DNA from: UBA1479 sp963976055
Lineage (GTDB): Bacteria > Pseudomonadota > Alphaproteobacteria > Rhodospirillales > Casp-alpha2
Direction of reading: 5' to 3'
DNA length: 64,000 nucleotides
Assembly: GCA_963976055.1 (NCBI GenBank)
Contig: CAXBJB010000003.1
Span: 310,001-374,000, forward strand
The translations under genes and the position numbers were made by a program. Shown here one piece after another: positions 31,994 to 41,379 of the stretch; positions within the stretch are counted from its first letter, which is position 1, and every line of letters begins with the position of its first letter. The notes beneath the pieces are model-generated. The model saw only the letters and a program-made list of their open reading frames with translations. It was not told the DNA's origin and made no database searches.

Positions 31994-32887
31994 TCAGGAT
32001 GCCTCGCCGAGATAGTAATTCGTTTCGTATTCGCCCATGTAGTCGACGCAGAGGCGCCGGTTGGACTCGCGGAAAAAATTCAGAACGCGCGCCCGGTCGT
32101 CGGCCGCCATCAGGACATGGTCCTCGTCCGGGGATTTTTGCACGTTTGCCTCGAACCAGTCAGCCAGGGCGTGGGCCTCCTCTTTCGACAGCAGCTTGTT
32201 CGCCAAGCGCTGGATTTCCCGCGCGCGGGGCGCCAGACTCGGGTTGACGGTCGGGATGTTCTCGAAGTTGATCTTCTGGTCCAGGCCGATGGTGCGCAGC
32301 ACCGCCTCGAAGAAGGTGTCGATGCCAGCCGTCGCTAGAACCGGTTTTTCGAACGGTAGGACGGTGACGTTTTCCTTCCCGAACTGTTCGGCATAGGTGT
32401 CGGCCACCGCCGCCCAATCCAGGTTGGCCAGCGGCACATCGTCCAGGAAATCGGAAAACGCCCGCGTTTCCTGGCGCTTGAGCAATTGATTGTAGAGGGA
32501 TTCAATAAAGGTGTCCTGGCGGCGGACCAACATGACGATCTTCGTTTCGAAGCCTTCGGTCAGGTAGGTGATCAATTTGCAATTGGCGGCGCAGGAATTT
32601 TCAGCCCCCTTTTCCCAGGTCACGCCGAAGACATTTTCCTGGGTGACGAAAATGTTGTCGGCCGGGGATTGTTTCAACGGCGCGATCTCTGCTTCGCGAA
32701 AGGTCTGCCATTCGGTTTCGTCGAACCGCTCGACCGGCGTTCTGGGGCCCAACTCCATGCTGGCGGTCGGGCTGTACTGGATCGAGAACTGCCCGAAAAT
32801 CTGGTGCATGGCGGGTTCGTTGAACAGCGCCTGGATCAAGGTGGACCCGCAACGCCCGGAACCGACGTGGAAGTGAAAGCTTTTCAT
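31994..32887 (-). CDS. Sulfotransferase-like protein (paralogue A)
   Basis: A 297-residue protein that opens with FHFHVGSGRCGSTLIQALF, resembling the PAPS 5'-phosphosulfate loop, and has IVMLVRRQDTFIESLYNQ near residue 130, matching the Arg/Ser 3'-phosphate motif. It is clearly related to the protein at 41490-42395: both have VRRQD-x-FIES-x-YNQ, LLKR/VMRGETR-x-F and NPSL-x-P blocks in the same order. The ATG at 32887 places the loop at residue 6; the longer frame to 32935 adds nothing conserved. A CtrA-like box lies about 70 bp upstream. It may sulfate the flagellar glycan, but some members of this fold have other roles. Confidence 0.75.
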   Translation of the reverse strand: MKSFHFHVGSGRCGSTLIQALFNEPAMHQIFGQFSIQYSPTASMELGPRTPVERFDETEWQTFREAEIAPLKQSPADNIFVTQENVFGVTWEKGAENSCAANCKLITYLTEGFETKIVMLVRRQDTFIESLYNQLLKRQETRAFSDFLDDVPLANLDWAAVADTYAEQFGKENVTVLPFEKPVLATAGIDTFFEAVLRTIGLDQKINFENIPTVNPSLAPRAREIQRLANKLLSKEEAHALADWFEANVQKSPDEDHVLMAADDRARVLNFFRESNRRLCVDYMGEYETNYYLGEAS

Positions 32888-32955
32888 CTGGGTCCGGTTC
32901 TTTTCTCCGTTCGCCGCGCCCGGCGGTTCGACCAAGCCGATCTACGCGTTCGAGC

Positions 32956-32970
32956 TTAATATCGCATTAA
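32956..32970. promoter_or_regulatory. CtrA box (TTAA-N7-TTAA) between divergent genes
   Basis: TTAATATCGCATTAA is an exact TTAA-N7-TTAA match. It lies about 69 bp upstream of the sulfotransferase-like gene and 111 bp upstream of the methyltransferase gene, so it could serve either or both. Confidence 0.55.
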
Positions 32971-33080
32971 TCCTAGAAGACGTATCATTGGTGTCTCCGG
33001 TGAATGCTTGGCCCGCCGGGGCTAGGCGCCGCCGCAACGATCTTCGACCCGGCTTTCTTGGAATTGAAGGTGACAACACG

Positions 33081-33842
33081 ATGAGCGACGACAAGAGCTA
33101 TCTCGACTACACCTCGGATTTGGAAGGGATGTCGCTTTATCTGGAAAACCAGGAGAAGTTTTTCGAGGCCCCCCGCGAGTCCGATAAAGTTCTGCTGGCG
33201 CTGATCGCGAAGAAGCTGAATGAGATGGGGGATGCGGCCAAGGGTGCGCGTCTGATCGATTGCGGCTGTTCGACCAGCAGCTTCCTCAGCCACGTCAAGA
33301 TCGCCTTTCCCGACCTGGAACTCCACGGCATCGACATCGCGCCGACGGTAATCGAAGCCAACAAGAAGAGCGAACGGCTGGCCGGGATTCAATTCGCCGA
33401 GGTGGATATGACGACCATGGCGTTCGATGAACCCTTCGACATTCTGATCTGCAACCGCTCGATGATGTTCTTCGATCTGGCGAGCTTCGACGTCGTGGTC
33501 AAGAAGATCGCGGGTGCGATTCGTCCGGGCGGGCGCTGGATCATGCTCGACTACATGAACCCCTTCGAACAGGAACTGACCATCGACGACGTGTCGGTCT
33601 GGTATCCGGAAGGCAACCGCCTGCACATGCGTAGCTACAAGACGCATCGGCGCAGCTTGAAGGACGCGGGGTTCGCTGAGCCGACGTTCACGCCGTTCGA
33701 AATTCTCATCGACATGCCGGAGCACCCAGATCCGTCGCAGATCTATACACGAACGGTCATGACCACAGAAGGTAAGCGCCTACAGTTCCGGGGGGCGATC
33801 TATCAGCCTTGGTGCTTCCTGGAAGCCGATATTCCCGCGTAA
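33081..33842 (+). CDS. SAM-dependent methyltransferase in the flagellin region
   Basis: A 253-residue class I methyltransferase. ARLIDCGCSTSSFLSHV is motif I (near residue 55), LHGIDIAPTVIEANKKSERL follows, and DILICNRSMMFFDLASFDVV and IRPGGRWIMLDYMNP are later motifs. The ATG at 33081 has GAAGGTGA before it; an in-frame extension to 32988 would overlap the putative promoter and is rejected. It is convergent with flbT. A task in modifying a glycan or flagellin itself (for example N-methylation of lysine) is possible; the substrate is unknown. Confidence 0.85.
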   Translation: MSDDKSYLDYTSDLEGMSLYLENQEKFFEAPRESDKVLLALIAKKLNEMGDAAKGARLIDCGCSTSSFLSHVKIAFPDLELHGIDIAPTVIEANKKSERLAGIQFAEVDMTTMAFDEPFDILICNRSMMFFDLASFDVVVKKIAGAIRPGGRWIMLDYMNPFEQELTIDDVSVWYPEGNRLHMRSYKTHRRSLKDAGFAEPTFTPFEILIDMPEHPDPSQIYTRTVMTTEGKRLQFRGAIYQPWCFLEADIPA

Positions 33843-33872
33843 GGCAGGGCGTCGATCGGAAAGAAGACGAAG

Positions 33873-34331
33873 TTACTCCGCCTTGCCGGCGACGGCTTCC
33901 TGTTCCGCGGCGCTCGTAGCTTCGTCGATTTCCTGCATCCGCTGTTCGAACCGGGCCACCGTATCCGACTCGTGCCGGATCAATTTTTGGGCCGCTTTCA
34001 GGGTGCGATACTGGGTGCCTGTTTCCATCTGCGTCAGGATTTCATCGGCGATCGACTGTGCGCTGGGCGCGGCGGCGATATACTGGTCCAGTAAATCCCG
34101 GCATTCAGTCAAATACTGATCCGATTGAAGGGGAAAGATATACGCGCATTGCAGTGCGTAATAGACGCGAGACGCCGGCGTCAGCTTCTCCGTGCCGGAA
34201 ATAATGTCCTGTTCCCGGAGGATCGAGGCTTCGTTGTGAACCAGCAGCTTTGCATTTGCGCCGACGTTTTCGATGACTGTTCCATTGATGATCATCTTAT
34301 CGCCGGACTTGAAATCTAATTTCAGGGGCAT
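33873..34331 (-). CDS. flbT: Flagellin translation regulator FlbT
   Basis: FlbT is an alphaproteobacterial post-transcriptional regulator; in Caulobacter it binds the 5' leader of flagellin mRNA and lowers its stability until the hook is complete. The 152-residue protein has the family start PLKLDFKSGDKMIINGTVIE, then HNEASILREQDII and YYALQCAYIFP. The C-terminus is Ala/Glu-rich. It sits beside the flagellin genes, separated by a 574-bp region. Its usual partner flaF, often adjacent to flbT, is here 11 kb away at 45607. Confidence 0.94.
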   Translation of the reverse strand: MPLKLDFKSGDKMIINGTVIENVGANAKLLVHNEASILREQDIISGTEKLTPASRVYYALQCAYIFPLQSDQYLTECRDLLDQYIAAAPSAQSIADEILTQMETGTQYRTLKAAQKLIRHESDTVARFEQRMQEIDEATSAAEQEAVAGKAE

Positions 34332-34905
34332 CTGTTGACATCGCCTCCCGACCGGGTAACTCGCTTGGGTAATAGTGAGGAAGTTCCCGGGCTAGGTTAA
34401 CTTGAATTTATCCGTACGTAGTATAGTCGCTGTCGACTCCTACCATCCAGCCGTCTTGTGGATCGACGGCGTGCGGCTGCATCACCCCGATTTGGAGAGA
34501 GTACTAAAATCCTTCAAACCTTGCGGTTTTCTGGGTTTTGGAGGCTGCCCCGCCTGCTGAAGGCCGATGGTGCGTGTGCGTGCAGCGGTAACGGGGGGAG
34601 ACCGTGGGTGCGAACGGAATTGGTTGAAATGGGACAGAATCGGGCGTCGGTTCGCCCTCCGGCCGGAGGGAAGGTGGCGGCCCCGCAAGGCCGTTTCGGG
34701 CGCCGGCCAGGCGTGAAGCCGGCACACACGGGGACCGCGTGATGGGCGGGTTTTTGTTTCGTGCAGTTTTTATTTTGACAGACGGGGAGAACTCCGCGTA
34801 TGTTTCGTTCCACGTGGAAGACCTAGAAAGGGTCTGATGCGGGGCTCAAGAATGAGTCTTTGTAAATCTTAGGGGCCAGCCCCCAGCTTCAGAATGGAGT
34901 GAAAA
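34332..34905. promoter_or_regulatory. Long region upstream of the first flagellin gene
   Basis: No believable gene is seen in these 574 bp; small open frames on both strands have no conserved sequence. GTTAACTTGAATTTATCC near 34395 resembles half a CtrA box. TGGGCGGGTTTTTGT (34743-34757) is a near-miss to a sigma-54 promoter, with GG but not GC at the required place. CCCTCCGGCCGGAGGG near 34660 can form a hairpin. Because flbT is adjacent, a long structured flagellin leader is possible. Confidence 0.45.
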
Positions 34906-36171
34906 ATGTCTGACGTTACCCTTTCGTCCGCCGTGCGCGGATCATTGCTTTCCCTTCAAAGCACCACTGACCTGATTGACCGGACAAACAGCCGTTTGTC
35001 TTCCGGTCTTCGCGTTTCCAGCCCGATCGACGATCCGGTGGCCTTCTTCTCGGCGAAAACCCTGAATGACCGCGCGTTCGACTTCGGCGAGCGCAAAGAC
35101 GGCATTGACCAGGGGGTTTCGACGGTGACGGCGGCGCTGGACGGCGTTGAAGGCATCGACAGTCTGGTCCGTCAGCTTAAAGGTATTGCGAACTCCCTGA
35201 AATCGGCAACAGGTAGCCAATTTACCGACCTGGTCACCCAGTTCAACGACATCCGCGGCCAGATCGGTGATCTGGCAGGTGACGCTGAATATCAGGGGGT
35301 CAATCTGGTTGACGGCACTGCCGCAACCCTGACGGTGAACTTTGCCAACAACACCTCGTCGATCTTGACCGTCAACTCCACCAACCTGCGTCAGTCTGGC
35401 CTGGGCATTGACGAAGTGGCCTTCCGCAGCGATTCCAAGTTGTCGTTCGCGGCGACGACTGGGCAGGCCCTCAACACCACCGGCAGCGTCACCGCTGGCG
35501 TCACGTCCTTCTCATCCGTCGACAATGCACAGATCACCGTGACCTTCAACGGCACCGGCGAGCGTGTGTTTTCTTCGACGGGTGGTAACAGCCTGACCCT
35601 GTCGTTCGGTACGGCGAGCTTCACCATCCGGGCCTCGACCGCAGCCGATGTCACCATCTCCAAGGGCGCCACGATCACCCTTTCGGTTGTCACGACCTTC
35701 CAGGCCAGTGACCTTCATGCGACGGGTGCCGCGACTGGCTTCTCCATCAGCCTGGGCGCCAACCAGTTGCTGGCGTTGTATACCGGTGGCGCGATTATGA
35801 CCACGGGTGCTACGAGCCAGGTGGTCACAGCACTCGTCGATGCGTCTGGTGCCTTCAATTCGATCGATTTCGTCGAAGAAGGCGTGACGGCGGACCTTGA
35901 TACGGTCATCACCGGCCTTGATGCGGCCTTGACGACCCTGCGCTCGGAATCGCAGAAACTGGGTTCCAACGTGGCTCTGCTCCAGACTCGTCTGGACTTC
36001 ACCGAGGCGCACATCAACACCCTGGAAGAAGGTTCCGGCAAACTGACGCTGGCCGACCTGAACTCTGAAGGCGCCAACCTGTTGGCTCTGCAGACCCGGC
36101 AGCAGCTGGGTATTTCCGCTCTGGCCTTCGCCGGTCAGTCGGAACAGGGCATCCTGGCGCTGTTCAACTAA
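34906..36171 (+). CDS. fliC: Flagellin (copy 1)
   Basis: Flagellin is the filament subunit. The 421-residue protein has the conserved D0/D1 N-terminus (NSRLSSGLRVSSPIDDPVAF, LKGIANSLKS, LVTQFNDIRGQIGDLAGDAE, YQGVNLVDG) and C-terminus (NVALLQTRLDFTEAHINTL, LALQTRQQLGISALAFAGQS). The central domain is rich in Thr and Ser (many TTG-S and ST repeats), giving ample O-glycosylation sites. It is about 75% or more identical by eye to copy 2, including the middle. A GGAGTG site precedes the ATG. It ends in a strong terminator, so the two flagellin genes are separate transcription units. Confidence 0.96.
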   Translation: MSDVTLSSAVRGSLLSLQSTTDLIDRTNSRLSSGLRVSSPIDDPVAFFSAKTLNDRAFDFGERKDGIDQGVSTVTAALDGVEGIDSLVRQLKGIANSLKSATGSQFTDLVTQFNDIRGQIGDLAGDAEYQGVNLVDGTAATLTVNFANNTSSILTVNSTNLRQSGLGIDEVAFRSDSKLSFAATTGQALNTTGSVTAGVTSFSSVDNAQITVTFNGTGERVFSSTGGNSLTLSFGTASFTIRASTAADVTISKGATITLSVVTTFQASDLHATGAATGFSISLGANQLLALYTGGAIMTTGATSQVVTALVDASGAFNSIDFVEEGVTADLDTVITGLDAALTTLRSESQKLGSNVALLQTRLDFTEAHINTLEEGSGKLTLADLNSEGANLLALQTRQQLGISALAFAGQSEQGILALFN

Positions 36172-36221
36172 GCATAACCCGCTCCCGCGGCAGAAGCCGT
36201 CGGGTTCGGATGCGAACGCGG

Positions 36222-36257
36222 ACCGCCGCCACCTTCGGGTGGCGGCGGTTTCGTTTT
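36222..36257 (+). terminator. Rho-independent terminator of flagellin copy 1
   Basis: Arms ACCGCCGCCACC and GGTGGCGGCGGT pair perfectly around a TTCG tetraloop and are followed by TTCGTTTTT. Confidence 0.9.
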
Positions 36258-36376
36258 TGGTCGCGTATGGGCCCGGATTCTGCGCCGTTGCGACAATGGC
36301 CGTGCGGTCCGCCGCCTGCGCGGAGAGGGATAAGGCCTGGAAATTTATTCTTTTTGAAGCACTTTAAATCAAGATT

Positions 36377-36411
36377 TTGTTAACTACTGGCGTTTAGCCT
36401 AATATTAACCT
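36377..36411 (+). promoter_or_regulatory. CtrA-like element upstream of flagellin copy 2
   Basis: GTTAAC, eight bases, TTTAGCC and then ATTAACC. On the other strand TTAATATTAGGCTAA is TTAA-N7-CTAA, the same arrangement as upstream of sciP and at 3869, including GG before CTAA. Its proximal end is 81 bp from the start codon, matching the 82 bp seen for sciP. Confidence 0.55.
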
Positions 36412-36491
36412 CGTCTGCAGAATGCGCACGAACTTTCATTTTTTTAAGGTGGGTACGTAGAACACGCCACCGCTCCAGAAAGGCGCATACC

Positions 36492-37754
36492 ATGTCGGAT
36501 GTAACATTGTCGGCAGCTGTGCGGAATACGCTGCTGTCGCTGCAGAATACGACTGATCTGATCAACCGAACCAATAACCGCCTGTCTTCCGGGTTGCGTG
36601 TTTCCAGCCCGGTCGATGATCCGGTGGCCTTCTTTTCCGCGAAAGCCCTGAACGACCGTACGTTCACCTTCACCGAACGCAAGGACGGTATCGATCAAGG
36701 GATTTCCACGGTCACGGCGGCCTTGGACGGCGTCGAAGGTATCGACAGCCTGGTCCGTCAACTCAAGGGGATTGCAAACTCCCTGAAATCGGCGACCGGG
36801 GTTCAGTTCACTGACCTGGTTACGCAGTTCAACGGAATTCGCAGTCAGATTGGCGACTTGGCTAACGACGCCGATTATCAGGGCCTAAACCTCGTTGACA
36901 ACACGTCGCAGTCATTGTCGGTGAACTTCGCCGACAATACCTCGAGCCTCCTGACGATCAACGCGACCAACCTGCGTCAATCGGGCCTCGGTATCGACCA
37001 AGCCGAGCTTCGCACCGACTCCAAGCTGTCTTTTGCGGCGGCCACCGGTGCGGCCCTTAATACAACTGGTAGCCTCACTGCCGGCGTCACGTCCTTCTCG
37101 GCAGTTGACAACGCACAGCTCACCGTGACGTTCAACGGGACCGGCGAACGTGTTTTCTCGACCACCGGCGGCAACAGCCTGACCCTAAGCTTCGGAACGG
37201 CGACATTCACGATCCGGGCAGCGACGAATGCGGATGTGACCATCTCGCAGGGCGCCGTCATCACCCTTTCGGTTGTGACGACCTTCCAGGCAAGCGACCT
37301 GCACACCACTGGTGCGGCAACCGGCTTCTCCCTCAGCCTGGGCGCCAACCAGTTGCTGGCGGTGTTCACCGGTGGGACCATCCTGGGGACCGGTGCTTCG
37401 AGCCAGACGCTCAGCCTGATCGACGCCTCGGGAAGCTTCCAAGAAACCGACTTCCTGGCCGAAGGCGCGATCGTGGATCTCGACAACATCGTCGTGGATC
37501 TTGACGCGGCACTGGCCACGTTGCGCACGGAATCCCAGAAGCTGGGGTCCAACGTGGCCCTGCTGCAAACCCGCCTGGACTTCACCGAAGCCTATATCAA
37601 CACCTTGGATGAAGGTGCGGGTAAGCTGACGTTGGCTGACCTCAACGCCGAAGGGGCCAACCTGCTGGCCTTGCAGACTCGCCAGCAGCTCGGGATTTCC
37701 GCGCTGTCATTCGCCGGCCAGTCGGAGCAGGGTATCCTCGCACTGTTCAACTAG
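36492..37754 (+). CDS. fliC: Flagellin (copy 2)
   Basis: A 420-residue paralogue of the preceding flagellin. The D0/D1 ends are nearly identical (NNRLSSGLRVSSPVDDPVAF at the start, TRQQLGISALSFAGQSEQGI at the end), and the middle keeps most of the Thr/Ser-rich sequence, with the largest differences around residues 300-335. Differing upstream regions (a CtrA-like box here, none clear for copy 1) suggest different timing or level of expression. Both lack the long D2/D3 domains of enteric flagellins. Confidence 0.96.
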   Translation: MSDVTLSAAVRNTLLSLQNTTDLINRTNNRLSSGLRVSSPVDDPVAFFSAKALNDRTFTFTERKDGIDQGISTVTAALDGVEGIDSLVRQLKGIANSLKSATGVQFTDLVTQFNGIRSQIGDLANDADYQGLNLVDNTSQSLSVNFADNTSSLLTINATNLRQSGLGIDQAELRTDSKLSFAAATGAALNTTGSLTAGVTSFSAVDNAQLTVTFNGTGERVFSTTGGNSLTLSFGTATFTIRAATNADVTISQGAVITLSVVTTFQASDLHTTGAATGFSLSLGANQLLAVFTGGTILGTGASSQTLSLIDASGSFQETDFLAEGAIVDLDNIVVDLDAALATLRTESQKLGSNVALLQTRLDFTEAYINTLDEGAGKLTLADLNAEGANLLALQTRQQLGISALSFAGQSEQGILALFN

Positions 37755-37781
37755 GCGCCGAATCAACATCGTCTACAGTGA

Positions 37782-37811
37782 GGTGAGGGCAATACAAAAA
37801 TTGCCCTCACC
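37782..37811. repeat. Inverted repeat after flagellin copy 2
   Basis: GGTGAGGGCAA and TTGCCCTCACC are perfect 11-bp arms around TACAAAAA, 28 bp past the flagellin stop. No T-run follows, so it may be a terminator without a tail, an RNA-stabilising hairpin or an operator. Confidence 0.5.
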
Positions 37812-37918
37812 GCTGTGGGCGGGTACCCCAAATTTTCGATACGAACGTCCTGCTTGATGTGCGCGTCGAGCAAGTAGTGAAACATGCCTGAACTTGATGA
37901 TTGCCTGGAGTTTGAAGC

Positions 37919-39280
37919 ATGAACTTCGAACAATTGTTGTCCCAGGGACGTCAATGCATTGCGGCCCAGACACCGCGAGACGCGATCCCCCTTTTTCTGA
38001 AAATTCTTAACGCAGACCCAAACCATGTGGCCGCGCTTGCCGGTTTGGCGAAGGCGACGCTGCAACTAAATGATCCTGCGACGGCGTCGCAGATGCTGAA
38101 AATAGCGTTGGCTAAGGCGCCAGATGATCCGGATATTTTGAACGCGGCGGGATATGCCCAACTCGCGCTGGGAGATTGCTTCGCCGCGCTTGAAAAATTC
38201 GAAGCCGCTTTGGTTCATAGCCCGGATCAGCCGGGCATACTGCTGAATCTCGCATCCGCTTGTTGCGGAATCAGTGCCTATGATCGTGCTGAGGAAATCT
38301 ACCAGCGACTAGAGGCGATGGAGGGGCATGTAGATGCGACGGTACAATACAATCATTCACTTTTGTTGCTGTTGCAGGGGCGTTTTTCCGAGGCTTGGCT
38401 CGGGTTCGAACTGCGTCGCGAGGCGACCAATACGGGGTTGTTACAACGCAAGCTGCCGGGCCAGCCGTGGGACGGTTCCGAGCGGCGCTCAGACCATCTA
38501 TTAGTCCATGCCGAACAGGGACTGGGCGACAATATTCAGTTCATCCGTTATTTGCCGATGATTGCTAGCCGGGTTGGCCGTGTGACCTTGGAGGCACCGA
38601 AGGTTCTTATGGAATTGTTCGAGAAGGTGCCAGGAATCGACGACCTTCTTCCTGCGGGCGCCCCATTACCCGATTGCGATTGGCATGTGTCGATCATGAG
38701 CTTGCCGGCGCTATGTCGAACAACAGAAGAAACGATTCCAGCACACGTGCCCTATTTGTCGGTTGAGGAGGATGCCGCCGAACGGTGGCGAGAAAAGCTG
38801 GATGCCGACGATGGGCGGCGTCACGTTGGTTTGGTTTGGGCGGGAAATCCAGGGCATGGACGTGACCGGGAGAGGTCACTTCCGCTTCGGACCCTTGTGC
38901 CGGCCTTGGCGGGGCGAAAGGACGTCGCATTTCACGCCTTTCAGATTGGCGACCCCTTGGCGCAGGTTCATGAGGTTGCAAGTGACGTCAATGTGCAGCC
39001 ACTTTTCACCGAACCCCAGCCAATGCGGGATGTCGCGGCGGCGTTGTCTGCGGTTGATTTGCTGATTTCCGTCGATACGGCTTTGGCGCATCTGGCCGGT
39101 GCCCTCCGGCGCCCTGTGTGGACTCTGATCACCCACGTACCGGACTGGCGTTGGATGCTGAGGCGTGCGGACACACCTTGGTATCCGACCATGAGACTGT
39201 TCCGCCAGCCGGTCGCTGGCGATTGGGTGAGTGTTGTGAATGCTGTTGGCGAGGCGTTGACTGCGGAAACGACAGTTTAA
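37919..39280 (+). CDS. TPR protein with GT-B glycosyltransferase domain, FlmG-like
   Basis: A 453-residue protein. The N-terminal 150 residues are TPR repeats (PRDAIPLFLKILNADPNHVA, DPDILNAAGYAQLALGDCFA, AALEKFEAALVHSPDQPGIL). The rest is a heptosyltransferase-like GT-B domain with LVHAEQGLGDNIQFIRYLPM, HVGLVWAGNPGHGRDRERS and LISVDTALAHLAGALRRPVW. This layout matches Caulobacter FlmG, where the TPR part binds flagellin and the GT part adds pseudaminic acid (recalled from literature). It starts 164 bp after a flagellin gene, with CTGGAG before the ATG, which supports flagellin as the acceptor. It is convergent with maf (2 bp gap). Confidence 0.8.
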   Translation: MNFEQLLSQGRQCIAAQTPRDAIPLFLKILNADPNHVAALAGLAKATLQLNDPATASQMLKIALAKAPDDPDILNAAGYAQLALGDCFAALEKFEAALVHSPDQPGILLNLASACCGISAYDRAEEIYQRLEAMEGHVDATVQYNHSLLLLLQGRFSEAWLGFELRREATNTGLLQRKLPGQPWDGSERRSDHLLVHAEQGLGDNIQFIRYLPMIASRVGRVTLEAPKVLMELFEKVPGIDDLLPAGAPLPDCDWHVSIMSLPALCRTTEETIPAHVPYLSVEEDAAERWREKLDADDGRRHVGLVWAGNPGHGRDRERSLPLRTLVPALAGRKDVAFHAFQIGDPLAQVHEVASDVNVQPLFTEPQPMRDVAAALSAVDLLISVDTALAHLAGALRRPVWTLITHVPDWRWMLRRADTPWYPTMRLFRQPVAGDWVSVVNAVGEALTAETTV

Positions 39281-39282
39281 GC

Positions 39283-41277
39283 TCAAGGTTCTTTCAGATA
39301 TTCGAGCGGCAAGAAATCACCCGCATCCAGCGCCTTCATGTGCTCAACCGCTCGCTCGCGGCAAACTTCGACAAGCGTCAGAAATTCTTCCTTGAAAAGC
39401 TCGTGCACTTTGGCCGACTGCTCGGGCGTCGGAGCCCTGTTAATATAAAAATCGCCTGCAATCAGGGCCATATTGTACGTTCCGCGCAGCATCAGGGTTG
39501 AAAACTTCTCGTAACGATCGTCTTCCGCTGGATGATAGAAAATAGCATTCAGCCGAATGGCCGGTTCTTTGTCCGTGAAATCGGTCCAACTCATAATCAC
39601 GTCGCGAATCTCGTCTGATGTCTTGTTGATAGCATCAAGCAGGCGCTCAAGGTTCCAGGCATCGTCGAAATCTGCTTTGGTGAATGGTGGAAATGCTTCG
39701 ATCATCGATTGAACGAGCTGGTCTTTAGGAGTCTCTAATTCGGGCAAGTTGACTGTCCGGGGAAGTTTCGGCGGAATGTCCGTGATCAGCGCGCCGTTAC
39801 TGCAGTTGAAGTATCTGACGTTGCGCGCGCCTACCCTGACCATTCTGTGAATGGAGTCCAAAGCCCAGAACAGTCCCTGTGTAGTCTTTGCCTTGCCGCC
39901 GAAGTTGGCGGGCACTTCGATGTTGAAGGGCGACTGAGCGATGATCGCGCCCTCGGTATAATGATACGAGACTGACGCATGGTGCTTGTCCGTACCCCGT
40001 TGCCCCATGTCGACACCGAACAGGTATATTTCTTTAAATCCCATTTCCTGGACAAATCCGAGACCGGCGTTGACCACCGTCGGGTCCAAGTTGTGGATGA
40101 AGTTCTGAACGTTGTTGGAAAACACGGGATAGGGGCATAGCGCGAGCCGATGATAGAACACGCGCTCCTTGAACATTGCCGCGGCTTCGATGTCCACGGT
40201 TGTCGCCGCGACGAGACAGATGTCGGAGATATCGTGCTTTTCTGACACGAACTCCAGCACTGTGGCGACTTCAAGGTTTTCCATTTCGATTTGAAAGTCC
40301 GGCTTGATGCCGGCCGCCATGAGCGGGCCGAGAGCAGAGCCACAGGAGATTACGACAGCCTTGTCCGCGTTCCGTTTTAAATGCTCGATGGAGGCATCTA
40401 GTGAGGGGCCGCACCCGACGACGATTGCCGGGCAACCGCGAGGGGGCACTTTGTCCGGTCGGAAATAGAACCGTGCCGTTCCTTCGGCCAGGTTCGTCCG
40501 AGCATTTCGCATCATCAATTGTTCGTCGTAGAAAAAGCCTAAACCTGCAAGCAGCAGTGAGGCTTCGCGGTTGAAAATCTTTGTGAACTCGTCGAACATC
40601 CCCGAAATGAAATGTTGGTAAACGTAAGTTCCATCCACCATTGCAATCGAGGACCCGCGAATTCGATTTCGCAATCCGTCAATTTGGCCCTGAACGTCGT
40701 CGGAAATGAAAAAGAAGACGTCGCCATTGCGCTGGTTCATTTTCAGCAGCAATTTCTCCCAGTCGTAAATTTCCATCGACTGGTAGAGGCCTTCTAGATT
40801 GGCATCCATCAGGATCAGGTTTCGGCACTGAGTTCGCTCCACCAGGGCATCCAGGTGCGGCGCTAGGCCGATCCCCTGAACGACGAGGAAAAAGGCGGGC
40901 TCGGTCTGTCGTTGGACTCTGAATGATATGTCCAGTTCTTCCTTGGCCCGATTCAGGAAGCTCCGCATGGAATGGCCGCCGTAAGTATCCAATGCGCCAG
41001 CCTGCAACTGGGGAATTTCCAAGCGGTTAGGCTGGTCCCAATAGCTTTTGAGCTGCTTCTCCGTGAATTCGGTGATGTTGCCGTCGTAAAACCGTTGGCC
41101 CATGAACTCGAGATCCGGAGAGCCGTCATCGTTAAACACGAGGTTCGCTAACGGTCGATAGGAATCGAGCATTTTCGCCGTCGTCGGGTAAAAACTCCAG
41201 AGTGCGTCCATGTTCCTTGCGCGAAGCGCTTGCCGCTCTTCCTGGCTTGGTGGAACACTCAAGGTTTCGTCGATCAT
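39283..41277 (-). CDS. maf: Motility-associated factor Maf, flagellin glycosyltransferase (DUF115)
   Basis: Maf proteins transfer nonulosonic acids to flagellin serines and threonines; the Magnetospirillum enzyme has been studied structurally. The 664-residue protein carries the MptE-like/DUF115 core around residues 275-480: PAIVVGCGPSLDASIEHLKR, VISCGSALGPLMAAGIKPDF, VNAGLGFVQEMGFKEIYLFG and VDMGQRGTDKHHASVSYHY. The N-terminal 250 residues and the helical C-terminus (from about 520) fit the three-part Maf layout. Presence next to flagellins and with a NeuB-like gene in the same window fits the usual Maf context. A CtrA box lies 103 bp upstream, shared with the divergent sulfotransferase-like gene. 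Confidence 0.92.
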   Translation of the reverse strand: MIDETLSVPPSQEERQALRARNMDALWSFYPTTAKMLDSYRPLANLVFNDDGSPDLEFMGQRFYDGNITEFTEKQLKSYWDQPNRLEIPQLQAGALDTYGGHSMRSFLNRAKEELDISFRVQRQTEPAFFLVVQGIGLAPHLDALVERTQCRNLILMDANLEGLYQSMEIYDWEKLLLKMNQRNGDVFFFISDDVQGQIDGLRNRIRGSSIAMVDGTYVYQHFISGMFDEFTKIFNREASLLLAGLGFFYDEQLMMRNARTNLAEGTARFYFRPDKVPPRGCPAIVVGCGPSLDASIEHLKRNADKAVVISCGSALGPLMAAGIKPDFQIEMENLEVATVLEFVSEKHDISDICLVAATTVDIEAAAMFKERVFYHRLALCPYPVFSNNVQNFIHNLDPTVVNAGLGFVQEMGFKEIYLFGVDMGQRGTDKHHASVSYHYTEGAIIAQSPFNIEVPANFGGKAKTTQGLFWALDSIHRMVRVGARNVRYFNCSNGALITDIPPKLPRTVNLPELETPKDQLVQSMIEAFPPFTKADFDDAWNLERLLDAINKTSDEIRDVIMSWTDFTDKEPAIRLNAIFYHPAEDDRYEKFSTLMLRGTYNMALIAGDFYINRAPTPEQSAKVHELFKEEFLTLVEVCRERAVEHMKALDAGDFLPLEYLKEP

Positions 41278-41379
41278 CGGCTTGCCTACTGATTAGGGAA
41301 TGGTTCGGGCTTCGAAGGGGCGTGGCGGGGGGCGCAATCCCGCTACGAAGATGGTGGTATTGGTATTATTAGATCAACG

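Noticed and set aside
34458..34742. Small plus-strand frame upstream of the first flagellin
   Set aside because: No conserved sequence, no good ribosome site, and equally long frames on the other strand.
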